A stretch of 64,000 bases of DNA, taken from assembly GCF_011064615.1 (NCBI RefSeq), contig NZ_JAALJH010000006.1:124001-188000 (forward strand). Direction: 5' to 3'. This document shows, piece by piece, positions 17,123 to 27,652 of this stretch. Made by a program: the position numbers and the translations under genes. Positions within the stretch are counted from its first letter, which is position 1. Each line of letters starts with the position of its first letter. The notes under the pieces were generated by a model, which did not search any database, was not told where the DNA came from, and worked only from the letters and a program-made list of their open reading frames with translations. The DNA is from Aquisphaera insulae (GTDB taxonomy: Bacteria > Planctomycetota > Planctomycetia > Isosphaerales > Isosphaeraceae).

Positions 17123-18865
17123 ATGGCGACCATCATCATCAACGGCACCGAGTACCCGATCCCCGAGGGCGAGAAGCTCAACGCCATCCAGATGGCGAAG
17201 CGGGTCGGCATCGAGATCCCGTACTACTGCTGGCACCCCGCGCTTTCGGTCGTCGCCAACTGCCGGATGTGCGAGATCGAGGTCGGCTCGAAGGATCCCA
17301 AGACGGGCGAGATCCGGATGATGCCCAAGCTCGTCCCCGGCTGCCAGACCCCGGCGAAGGACGGCACGGTCCTGATCACCGACAGCCCGAAGATCAAGGA
17401 GCACCAGCGGATGGTCATGGAGCTCCTGCTCCTGAACCACCCGCTCGACTGCCCGGTCTGCGACCAGGCCGGAGAGTGCGGCCTCCAGGACTACAGCTAC
17501 GAGTACGGCCAGGCGAGCCATCGCTTCGTCGAGGAACGGCTGGTCAACCCGCGGAAGAGCGTCTCCGACCTGGTCCAGCTCAACTCCGACCGCTGCATCA
17601 TGTGCACCCGGTGCGTCCGGTTCACCCGCGAGATCAGCCAGACGTCCGAGCTCCAGGTGATGCGGCGGGGGAGCCACTCGGAGATCGACGTCTTCCCGGG
17701 CCATACCCTGGACGACAACCCGCTGGCCGGCAACGTCGTCGACGTCTGCCCGGTCGGCGCGCTGCTCGACAAGGATTTCCTCCACAACCAGCGGGTCTGG
17801 TTCCTGGCCAAGCACGACGGCCTCTGCACCCGGTGCTCCACCGGCTGCAACATCAGCGTCGAGGAGAGCAAGGGGAAGATCTGGCGGTTCAAGCCGCGGT
17901 CCAACCCCCACGTCAACGACTACTGGATCTGCGACGAGGGCCGCTACAGCTACAAGTCCGCGAACGATCCCCATCTGCTGGACGCCATGTACGTCCGCAA
18001 GGACGACGACCTCAAGCCCACCCCCGTGGACGAGGCGCTCAAGGCCGTGGACCGGGGCCTCCGCGAGGCGAGCGAGAAGGGCGTGGTCGCGGCCGTGCTC
18101 TCGCCGTTCCTGACCGTCGAGGAGGCGTATCTCGCCGCCCGCTACATCAAGGGGCTCGGCGAGAAGAACGTGCTGGCCCTGGGGCCGGTCCCGGTCAACG
18201 GCGTGGACCGCACGTTCAAGCCCGACAAGTCCACCGGGCGGACCGGCGACACCAGCTTCATCGAGCCCCGGCCGTTCACGATCCACGCCGAGAAGTGCCC
18301 CAACCGCAAGGGGGTGGAGGCCGTGCTCGAGCACCTGCAAGGCTCGGTCGTCCCGTTCGACGAACTCGCCGCGCGGGCCTCGAAGGGCGAATTCGCCGCG
18401 CTCTACGTGATCTCCGGTTCGATCGACGCCTGGAACGACGAGGCGACGGCCAAGGCGCTCCGCTCGGGCGTGCCGTTCCTGGTCCTCCAGGACACGAACG
18501 TGACGCCGCTGGCCCACCTGTCCGACGTGGTCCTCGCCGGGGCGACCTTCGCGGAGAAGGCCGGATCCTACGTGAACGCCGACGGCCGGCTCCAGTACGC
18601 CGGGGCCGCGCTGCCGCCGCGCGAGGGCTCGCTGCCGGACCTCGACCTGCTGTCCATCCTCCTCAATCGGCCCGGCCCGGCCCGGTCGGGCGAGGTGCTC
18701 GCGGAGCTGGCCGAGGCGGTCCCCGCCTTCGCCGCCGCGAAGGGAGGGGTCTTGCCGGCGACGGGCCAGGACCTGTCCGCCGGCTCGGGGGCGAAGCCGA
18801 AGTCGGATCCGCCGGCGTTCGTCGATTCCTGGTTCGCGCCGCAGGGGGCGGCACGCTACCGCTGA
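17123..18865 (+). CDS. nuoG: NADH-quinone oxidoreductase subunit G
   Basis: 580 residues from ATG at 17123 (AGGAA upstream; an in-frame ATG at 17102 is less likely). Fe-S electron wire of complex I. Seen in order: [2Fe-2S] N1b ligands (YYCWHP, NCRMC, CQTP), N5 region with CPVCDQAGECGLQDY, N4 ligands CIMCTRCVRF with CPVGAL, and an additional CTRCSTGC plus WICDEGRY set matching the extra cluster N7. The molybdopterin-oxidoreductase-like half is shorter than in E. coli (908 residues). C-terminal Ala/Gly-rich tail. Confidence 0.96.
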   Translation: MATIIINGTEYPIPEGEKLNAIQMAKRVGIEIPYYCWHPALSVVANCRMCEIEVGSKDPKTGEIRMMPKLVPGCQTPAKDGTVLITDSPKIKEHQRMVMELLLLNHPLDCPVCDQAGECGLQDYSYEYGQASHRFVEERLVNPRKSVSDLVQLNSDRCIMCTRCVRFTREISQTSELQVMRRGSHSEIDVFPGHTLDDNPLAGNVVDVCPVGALLDKDFLHNQRVWFLAKHDGLCTRCSTGCNISVEESKGKIWRFKPRSNPHVNDYWICDEGRYSYKSANDPHLLDAMYVRKDDDLKPTPVDEALKAVDRGLREASEKGVVAAVLSPFLTVEEAYLAARYIKGLGEKNVLALGPVPVNGVDRTFKPDKSTGRTGDTSFIEPRPFTIHAEKCPNRKGVEAVLEHLQGSVVPFDELAARASKGEFAALYVISGSIDAWNDEATAKALRSGVPFLVLQDTNVTPLAHLSDVVLAGATFAEKAGSYVNADGRLQYAGAALPPREGSLPDLDLLSILLNRPGPARSGEVLAELAEAVPAFAAAKGGVLPATGQDLSAGSGAKPKSDPPAFVDSWFAPQGAARYR

Positions 18866-18922
18866 TCTCGATCGAGGCTAGAGAGCGACGAAATAACGGT
18901 CACGGCTGGGAGTCCTGAAGCG

Positions 18923-19966
18923 ATGCTCGTGTTCCTCGGAATCCTCCTGAAGATCCTCATCGTGGTGAACGTCGCGATGGGGGTCGTCGCCTACCTGATC
19001 TGGGTGGAGCGGAAGGTCGCCGCTTACGCCCAGGACCGGATCGGCCCGAATCGGTGCGGGAGCGAGTTCATGGTCCCCTTCGGGCTGCTCCAGCCGCTCG
19101 CCGACGGGGCCAAGATGCTCCTCAAGGAGGACGTGATCCCGGGCTACGTGAGCAAGCCGGTCTACATCCTGGCCCCGCTGATCGCCATCGTGGCCGCGAT
19201 GATCGGCTTCGCGGTCGTGCCCTTCGGCCCGGTCGGCCCCGATCAATGGATGAACTTCCAGATCGCGCCCAACGTCAACATCGGGATCCTCTACGTCTTC
19301 GCCGTGGGCAGCCTGGCCGTCTACGGCGTGGTCCTGGCCGGCTGGGCGTCGAACAACAAGTACGCGTTCCTGGGCGGGCTCCGCTCGAGCGCCCAGCTCA
19401 TCAGCTACGAGATCCCGCTGGGGATGTCGATCCTGGGCATGGTGCTGATCGCCGGCTCGCTCGACCTGAACACGATCGTCAACTGGCAGGACAACCACGT
19501 CTGGGGGATCGTCGTCCAGCCGCTGGGGTTCCTGCTGTTCCTGGTGAGCGGCTTCGCCGAGACCAACCGGCTGCCGTTCGACCTGCCCGAGTCCGAGCAG
19601 GAGCTCGTCGGCGGATTCCACACCGAGTACTCGGCGATGAAGTTCGGCATGTTCTTCCTGGGCGAGTACCTGCACGTGATCACGGTCAGCTTCCTGATCG
19701 CCGTCCTCTTCCTGGGAGGATGGGACCTGCCGGGCCTCAATCAGGAGCAGACCAGCGTGATCAGCTCGCTGATCAAGATGACCGTGCTGCTGATCAAGGT
19801 GGCGGTGATCATCCTGATCATCATGTGGGTCCGCTGGACGCTGCCGCGGTTCCGCTACGACCAGCTCATGGACCTGGCCTGGAAGTCGATGATCCCGCTG
19901 TCGATCGTCAACCTGGTGGCGACGTCCGGGATCGTCCAGCTCGTCTACTCGTATTCGGCCTCCTAG
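18923..19966 (+). CDS. nuoH: NADH-quinone oxidoreductase subunit H
   Basis: 347 residues with about eight to nine membrane helices. Membrane subunit at the quinone-tunnel entrance. Signatures: VERKVAAYAQDRIGPNRCG near residue 30 and FAETNRLPFDLPESEQELV with the conserved acidic residues. Followed 12 bases later by nuoI. Confidence 0.97.
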   Translation: MLVFLGILLKILIVVNVAMGVVAYLIWVERKVAAYAQDRIGPNRCGSEFMVPFGLLQPLADGAKMLLKEDVIPGYVSKPVYILAPLIAIVAAMIGFAVVPFGPVGPDQWMNFQIAPNVNIGILYVFAVGSLAVYGVVLAGWASNNKYAFLGGLRSSAQLISYEIPLGMSILGMVLIAGSLDLNTIVNWQDNHVWGIVVQPLGFLLFLVSGFAETNRLPFDLPESEQELVGGFHTEYSAMKFGMFFLGEYLHVITVSFLIAVLFLGGWDLPGLNQEQTSVISSLIKMTVLLIKVAVIILIIMWVRWTLPRFRYDQLMDLAWKSMIPLSIVNLVATSGIVQLVYSYSAS

Positions 19967-19978
19967 GGAGAGAACGCG

Positions 19979-20560
19979 TTGCGACCCGACGACCCGAGCC
20001 TGAAGAAGATGGAGCCGCCGCGGCTGACGTTCGGCGACCGCATCTACCTCCCCCAGATCGCGGCGGGCCTGTTCGTGACCGCGCAGCATATTGGGGGCGT
20101 CCTCTTCAAGAACCAGGCGATCACCGTCCAGTATCCCGAGGAGCAGCACGTCCCGAGCCCGAATTACCGGGGCGTGCACCGGCTCAACAAGGACGACCAG
20201 GGGCGGCCCAAGTGCGTCGCCTGCATGCTCTGCGCCACTGCCTGCCCGGCGCACTGCATCGACATCGTCGGCACGACGGCCCCCGAGAGCTGGCCCGACC
20301 GCGAGAAGTACCCGGCCAGCTTCGTCATCGACGAGCTGCGGTGCATCTACTGCGGGATGTGCGAGGAGGCCTGCCCGGTGGACGCCATCGAGCTGACCGG
20401 CCTCTATGACTTGACCGGCCTGACCCGCGAGCAGATGATCTTCGACAAGACCAAGCTCCTGTCGGTCTTCGACGCCACCCGCGACGCCGAGCCGATGCGA
20501 TACACGGCGCCGCCGGCCCCCTCGGCCGCGACCGAGATGCTTCCCTCGCCGATTGTTTGA
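19979..20560 (+). CDS. nuoI: NADH-quinone oxidoreductase subunit I
   Basis: 193 residues from a TTG start at 19979, preceded by GGGAGAG. Carries two [4Fe-4S] clusters, N6a and N6b, seen as CVACMLCATACPAHC and CIYCGMCEEACPVDAI. Membrane-proximal ferredoxin-like subunit passing electrons to NuoB. Nonconserved Pro/Ala-rich C-terminal tail. Confidence 0.96.
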   Translation: MRPDDPSLKKMEPPRLTFGDRIYLPQIAAGLFVTAQHIGGVLFKNQAITVQYPEEQHVPSPNYRGVHRLNKDDQGRPKCVACMLCATACPAHCIDIVGTTAPESWPDREKYPASFVIDELRCIYCGMCEEACPVDAIELTGLYDLTGLTREQMIFDKTKLLSVFDATRDAEPMRYTAPPAPSAATEMLPSPIV

Positions 20561-20647
20561 TCCACGGTCAGGACCCCGCGATGACCGCGGGGAATGGCCA
20601 TCTAGAACCCGATCACGAGCCGACCAACCGTCCAGGAACGCTTAACC

Positions 20648-21520
20648 GTGACCTTCATCCTCGAGTTCATCCGCTACAACCTCGAGATCATCCTCGCCAC
20701 CCTCTTCGTCGGCCTCGGCGCGGCGGGGACCTACCTGCTGCTGCCGCACCGGCACGGGAAGGCGCGGCCGCGCGTGCTGCACCTCGCCGGCGCCTGCTTC
20801 GCCGCCGCCGGCCTAATCGGCTACGCCACCATGTGGAGCGCCCCCGGCGGCGGGCTATCCGGCGGCTTCTTCTACCTCTTCAGCATCGGCGCGCTCGTCG
20901 GCGCGGTGCTCACGGTGACGAGCCGCAACCCGGTCTACAGCGCCCTCTGGTTCGCGTCGGTGATCCTCTCCACGGCGGGGCTCTTCCTCCTGGCCGGTGC
21001 CGAGTTCCTGGCGGCCGGGACGATCATCGTCTACGCCGGGGCGATCATCGTCACCTTCCTCTTCGTCATCATGCTGGCGCAGATGGAAGGGAAGGCGGAG
21101 TACGACCGGGCCGCGCGGGCGCCCGGCGCGGCCACGCTGACCTGCTTCGGCATCCTCTGGTCCCTGATCTACCTGATCGGCCCGCTCCAGGCCGAGCGTT
21201 CGATGAACGTCACCGACTCGAATGTCCAGAGCGTCGCCGAGCGGGCCCTGATCCGGAGCGGCGACCTGGTGGACCACCACATCCTGGTCAGCGGGACGGC
21301 CGAGCGGACGATCCTCGAGCAGGCCGTGAGGCCGACGTCCTCGCTCCGCGACCCCGCCGGGGCCGCCAAGCCGAACGTCGCCGGCCTCGGCGAGGCCCTC
21401 TACACGGACCACCTGATCACCATCGAGCTGGCCGGCGCCCTGCTGTTCGTGGCCCTGATCGCGGCGGTCGCGATCACCAATCCCAGGCGACCGGTCCGGC
21501 CCGGCGAGGCATCCGCCTGA
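20648..21520 (+). CDS. nuoJ: NADH-quinone oxidoreductase subunit J, enlarged
   Basis: 290 residues from GTG at 20648. Membrane-arm subunit with five expected helices; EFLAAGTIIVYAGAIIVTFLFVIMLAQ is the conserved helix-3 region with its pi-bulge. It is longer than usual (about 165-200): an extra hydrophilic stretch of ~70 residues (about 182-255) lies before the last helix, and an extra N-terminal helix is present. The operon context makes identity secure; the role of the insert is unknown. Confidence 0.93.
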   Translation: MTFILEFIRYNLEIILATLFVGLGAAGTYLLLPHRHGKARPRVLHLAGACFAAAGLIGYATMWSAPGGGLSGGFFYLFSIGALVGAVLTVTSRNPVYSALWFASVILSTAGLFLLAGAEFLAAGTIIVYAGAIIVTFLFVIMLAQMEGKAEYDRAARAPGAATLTCFGILWSLIYLIGPLQAERSMNVTDSNVQSVAERALIRSGDLVDHHILVSGTAERTILEQAVRPTSSLRDPAGAAKPNVAGLGEALYTDHLITIELAGALLFVALIAAVAITNPRRPVRPGEASA

Positions 21521-21593
21521 TCGGCCGCCGGACGACGCGGCCGTCGCGACCCGAGACCGCCCTAACCGCGAGCGAAGCCCAAAGAGCTCAAAC

Positions 21594-22067
21594 ATGACAG
21601 CCCCAGACCCGTTCACGCTCGACCTCCTGAGGAACTACCTGCTCGTCGGGGCGGCACTCTTCGCCCTGGGGATGCTCGGATTCCTCTCGCGGCGGAACCT
21701 GATCGTGATGTTCCTGTCCGCCGAGATGATGCTCCAGGGCACGGCGCTCTCGCTCGTCGCCTTCGGCCGGTATCACGGCAACTGGACCGGGCAGGTCTTC
21801 ACGATCGTGATCCTCACCGTGGCCGCCTGCGAGGCGTCGATCGCGCTGGCCCTGATCGTCGTCCTCTACAACCGGCGGTCCTCGCTGGACGTCACCCTCT
21901 GGCAGGACATCCGCGAGCCGGGCATCCGGCCCGAGTCCCCCGCGATCGAGACGGCCGAGGCCGAGCCCGTGGAGGTCATCCCCGGCCCCGAATCGTATCC
22001 GGCCCTGGTGCCGTCCGGCATCGAGCCGACGCACCCGGTCGAGCCCTGGCTGGAGCGGCGGAAATAG
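21594..22067 (+). CDS. nuoK: NADH-quinone oxidoreductase subunit K with C-terminal tail
   Basis: 157 residues; the family is ~100. Three membrane helices; the conserved glutamates of the proton path are in MFLSAEMMLQG and VAACEASIALALIV. The last ~57 residues (Pro/Glu-rich, hydrophilic) extend beyond the normal end and are not recognisable. Confidence 0.95.
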   Translation: MTAPDPFTLDLLRNYLLVGAALFALGMLGFLSRRNLIVMFLSAEMMLQGTALSLVAFGRYHGNWTGQVFTIVILTVAACEASIALALIVVLYNRRSSLDVTLWQDIREPGIRPESPAIETAEAEPVEVIPGPESYPALVPSGIEPTHPVEPWLERRK

Positions 22068-22143
22068 TCAAACCCGGGCCGGTCGGCCTCGGGACGAAAC
22101 GAGCGCGGGCGGGACGAACCCAAGCGGCAAGAGGAGTCGGGAC

Positions 22144-24201
<2,058 letters not shown>

Positions 24202-24248
24202 GCCTTGGCCGGGCCCGGCCCCCTGAAGACGCTCACGAGGGACGATTG

Positions 24249-25925
24249 ATGGCGACACTCCTGGCGATCACGGTGCTGCTCCCCCTGATGGGGAGCATCA
24301 TCCTCGTGCTGACGCCGAAGCTGGGCAAGAACCAGGCGCGGCTGATCGCGCTGGGCTTCACGCTGGCGACGATGGCTTTCAGCCTGATCCTCCTGCTGGC
24401 TTTCAAGACGGGCGTGCTCACGCCCCAGTTCGCCTTCGGCGAGCCCGGAGGTCCGTACGGACTGAGCTGGATCGCCCAGCCGGACATCCGCCTGGCGCTG
24501 GGGCTGGACGGGCTGAGCCTCTGGCTCTTCATGCTGACGTCCCTGCTGATGATCACGGCCGTGCTCTCGTCGTGGGAGGCGATCGAGCAGCGGGCCCCGC
24601 TCTACTATGCGTTCCTGCTGGCCTTGCAGACGGGCCTGCTGGGGCTCTTCGCCAGCCTGGACGTGATCCTCTTCTACATCTTCTTCGAGTTCACCCTGAT
24701 CCCGCTCTTCTTCATCATCGGCCTCTGGGGCGGCCCGGACCGCCAGCGGGCGTCGGTGACGTTCTTCCTCTACACGCTGGCCGGCAGCCTGCTGACGCTG
24801 CTCGGGGTCATCGCGCTGGTCGTGGTCCACTATCAGCACTCGCCCGACCACGTCCTCACGTTCTCGATCCCGAAGCTGACCCAGGGGCTGGCGAGCCTGC
24901 CGTGGGCCCACTGGCACGACGTGGGACGATGGACGAGCCCCCAGGTCCTGATCTTCCTGCTCCTGTTCGCCGGGTTCGCGATCAAGGTCCCGATGTTCCC
25001 GTTCCACACCTGGCTCCCGCTGGCGCACGTGGAGGCGCCGACGGCCGGGTCGATCATCCTGGCCGGGGTGCTGCTGAAGGTGGGATCCTACGGCCTGCTC
25101 CGGTTCAACATGGGGATGACGCCGCTGGGCGCCGTGGCCCTCTTCCCGCTGCTGGCGACGCTGTCGGTGATCGGCATCATCTACGGGGCTCTCGTGGCGC
25201 TCTCCCAGACCGACATCAAGCGGATGGTCGCCTACAGCTCGGTCAGCCACATGGGGTTCATCGCGCTGGGGATGTTCGCCCTCAACGCGACGGGGATGGA
25301 CGGCTCGGCGATCCAGATGATCAATCACGGGCTGACCACGGGCGCCCTCTTCGCCTGCGTGGGGATCCTCTACGAGCGGTATCACACCCGCGAGATGGAC
25401 GAGATCGGCGGTCTCTGGAACCGGCTGCCGCTGCTCGCCTTCTTCCTGTTCCTGTCGGCCTACGGATCCGCGGCCCTGCCGGGGCTGAACGGGTTCGTCG
25501 GCGAGTTCCCGATCCTGACCGGGATGTTCGCGGAGAGCCCGAGGGCCGGCGTCCTGGCCGCCACGGGCATGGTCGTGGGCGCCTATTACCTGTTCCAGAT
25601 GCTTCGCAAGGTCGTGTTCGGGCCGCTCCGCGAGCCGCACGCCCACGGCGACGCGAAGGGGGCGGAGGCCCACGCGGCCGTCCGGCCGATCGGCTGGCAT
25701 GAGATCGCGGCCCTGGCGCCGCTGATGGCCCTGATCGTGGTCATCGGCGTGGTGCCCGGTCCATTCCTCGACCGGATCCGCCCCACGGTGGGCGAGATCG
25801 ACAAGAACCTCCAGGCCCAGCGCCTGGTCCGCACGATCGAGAGTCCGACCCAGGAGCCCGGCGTGGGGTCGATCCACGTCGGCCGCGGGGCCGGCTCGCG
25901 GGGCAGTAGCGGTGGAGGCCGTTGA
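24249..25925 (+). CDS. nuoM: NADH-quinone oxidoreductase subunit M
   Basis: 558 residues from ATG at 24249 with GAGGGA upstream. Antiporter-like proton pump of the membrane arm. Signatures: FFEFTLIPLFFIIGLWGG with conserved Glu, PFHTWLPLAHVEAPTAGSII and QTDIKRMVAYSSVSHMGF. C-terminal Gly/Ser-rich tail. Its TGA overlaps the nuoN ATG by one base (TGATG), so translation is probably coupled. Confidence 0.97.
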   Translation: MATLLAITVLLPLMGSIILVLTPKLGKNQARLIALGFTLATMAFSLILLLAFKTGVLTPQFAFGEPGGPYGLSWIAQPDIRLALGLDGLSLWLFMLTSLLMITAVLSSWEAIEQRAPLYYAFLLALQTGLLGLFASLDVILFYIFFEFTLIPLFFIIGLWGGPDRQRASVTFFLYTLAGSLLTLLGVIALVVVHYQHSPDHVLTFSIPKLTQGLASLPWAHWHDVGRWTSPQVLIFLLLFAGFAIKVPMFPFHTWLPLAHVEAPTAGSIILAGVLLKVGSYGLLRFNMGMTPLGAVALFPLLATLSVIGIIYGALVALSQTDIKRMVAYSSVSHMGFIALGMFALNATGMDGSAIQMINHGLTTGALFACVGILYERYHTREMDEIGGLWNRLPLLAFFLFLSAYGSAALPGLNGFVGEFPILTGMFAESPRAGVLAATGMVVGAYYLFQMLRKVVFGPLREPHAHGDAKGAEAHAAVRPIGWHEIAALAPLMALIVVIGVVPGPFLDRIRPTVGEIDKNLQAQRLVRTIESPTQEPGVGSIHVGRGAGSRGSSGGGR

Positions 25926-27529
25926 TGAATCCCGAGTTCGCCTACGAGTCGGTCACCCAGACACTCAAGATCCTGTCGCCGGAGCTGATCCTCCTGGCCA
26001 CGTCGATCGCGATGATGACGGCCTCGCCGTTCCTCACGCTGCCGCGGCGGACGTGGTGCGCCCTGGCGGCCGGCGGCCTCGTCGCCTCGCTGCTCGCCCT
26101 CTCGCTGGTCATCGGCATCCGGCCCGAGCCGTATGCGGCGATCGCCATCAACGACTCGCTGAGCGTCTACGGGCGGCTCCTGGTCATCGTCACCGGCCTG
26201 GTGCTCCTGGCCCTCGCGCACGAGGAGCCCCCCGACGACCGCGCCGCGGAGTTCTTCGGCGCCCTCCTGATGATCAACGCCGGCGCCATGGTCGTGACGA
26301 CGGCCAATGAGCTGGTCCTGCTCTTCGTGGGGCTGGAGCTCGTGAGCATCCCGACCTACCTGCTGCTCTACCTGAGCCGTCGGACGACGACGACGCAGGA
26401 GACCGCGACCAAGTACTTCTACCTGAGCATCTTCTCGTCGGGTTTGCTCCTCTTCGGCCTCGCCTTCCTCTACGGCATGAGCGGGATCAGCAACCTGAAA
26501 GCGATCTCGGCGCTCTCGTGGACGTTCTCGATCCCGAACCCTCAGCTCGGGTTCATCGCCGTCGTGTTCGTGATGGCCGGGCTCTGCTTCCGGGTGGCCG
26601 CGGTGCCGTTCCACTTCTACGCGCCGGACGTCTACCAGGGCTCGCCCACGGTGATCGCGGCGATGCTCTCCTGGGTCCCCAAGGGGGTCGGATTCGTGGC
26701 GATGGTGCGGGCCCTGACCGCGGTCTTCGCCGTCAAGGGCGCGCAGGATCCGCTCGTCGCCAAGGCGGTCCTGCTCTGCTGGCTGCTGGCGGCGGCGACG
26801 ATGATCGTCGGGAACACGATGGCCCTGCTCCAGAGCGACTTGAAGCGGCTGCTGGCCTACTCGTCGATCGCCCACGCGGGCTACCTGATGATCGGGGCCA
26901 CCGTGGCCTTCTCCAACGGGCCGGGCAGCGGCGGGGTCTACTTCGGCTGCGAGGGGATCTTCTTCTACCTCTTCGCCTACGCCTTCATGACCCTGGGCGC
27001 CTTCGGGGTGATCATCGCCCTGAGATTGCCGACCAGGCCCGTGGAGACGGTGGAGGACCTGGACGGCCTGGGCGCGACGCGCCCCCTGGCCGCCCTGGCG
27101 CTGGCGATCTGCCTGCTGAGCCTCAGCGGCATCCCCCCGCTCCTGGGATTCATGGGCAAGCTGACGATCTTCATGGCGGCCTTCGGGGCCAACTCCGACC
27201 AGGACTTCGGCCTGCTGGTGGGCCTGGCCGTGATCGGCGTCCTGAACGCGGCGGTGGGGGCCTATTACTACCTCCGGATCGTCGTGGGGATGTACCTCAA
27301 GCCGTCGCGGCAGAAGGTGACCGTCACGGGGGGCTGGCCGGTGGCGGTAGCGGTGGGGTTCTGTGCGACACTCACGCTCTTGCTGGGACTTTATCCGGTC
27401 CCGGTGTCGCGGGCGGCCCGGGAATCGGCCGTCGCCGCGGTCACCCGCGACCTGCCGTCCCGGCCCGCCGCGGCCGCGAGCGCCCCGGCGAGGGCGGCGG
27501 AGGTGGCCCAGGCAGAGGCAGGCAATTGA
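25925..27529 (+). CDS. nuoN: NADH-quinone oxidoreductase subunit N
   Basis: 534 residues. Third antiporter-like proton pump. Signatures: LFVGLELVSIPTYLLLYLS with conserved Glu, PFHFYAPDVYQGSPTVIAA and QSDLKRLLAYSSIAHAGY. The C-terminal ~25 residues are Ala-rich. Last gene of the nuo operon; no convincing intrinsic terminator is visible in the 123 bases before the kinase gene, so read-through into it is possible. Confidence 0.97.
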   Translation: MNPEFAYESVTQTLKILSPELILLATSIAMMTASPFLTLPRRTWCALAAGGLVASLLALSLVIGIRPEPYAAIAINDSLSVYGRLLVIVTGLVLLALAHEEPPDDRAAEFFGALLMINAGAMVVTTANELVLLFVGLELVSIPTYLLLYLSRRTTTTQETATKYFYLSIFSSGLLLFGLAFLYGMSGISNLKAISALSWTFSIPNPQLGFIAVVFVMAGLCFRVAAVPFHFYAPDVYQGSPTVIAAMLSWVPKGVGFVAMVRALTAVFAVKGAQDPLVAKAVLLCWLLAAATMIVGNTMALLQSDLKRLLAYSSIAHAGYLMIGATVAFSNGPGSGGVYFGCEGIFFYLFAYAFMTLGAFGVIIALRLPTRPVETVEDLDGLGATRPLAALALAICLLSLSGIPPLLGFMGKLTIFMAAFGANSDQDFGLLVGLAVIGVLNAAVGAYYYLRIVVGMYLKPSRQKVTVTGGWPVAVAVGFCATLTLLLGLYPVPVSRAARESAVAAVTRDLPSRPAAAASAPARAAEVAQAEAGN

Positions 27530-27652
27530 TAGATCCTCGCCAATCGCTTATCCTCGTCGTGCCCTTCTCCCAACGTGGGTGAGGCTGCGCCCGGATGAGT
27601 CCGCACGATGCGGCATGATCGGTCCCCGTCCGGATAGACGAGGTCTGAGGCC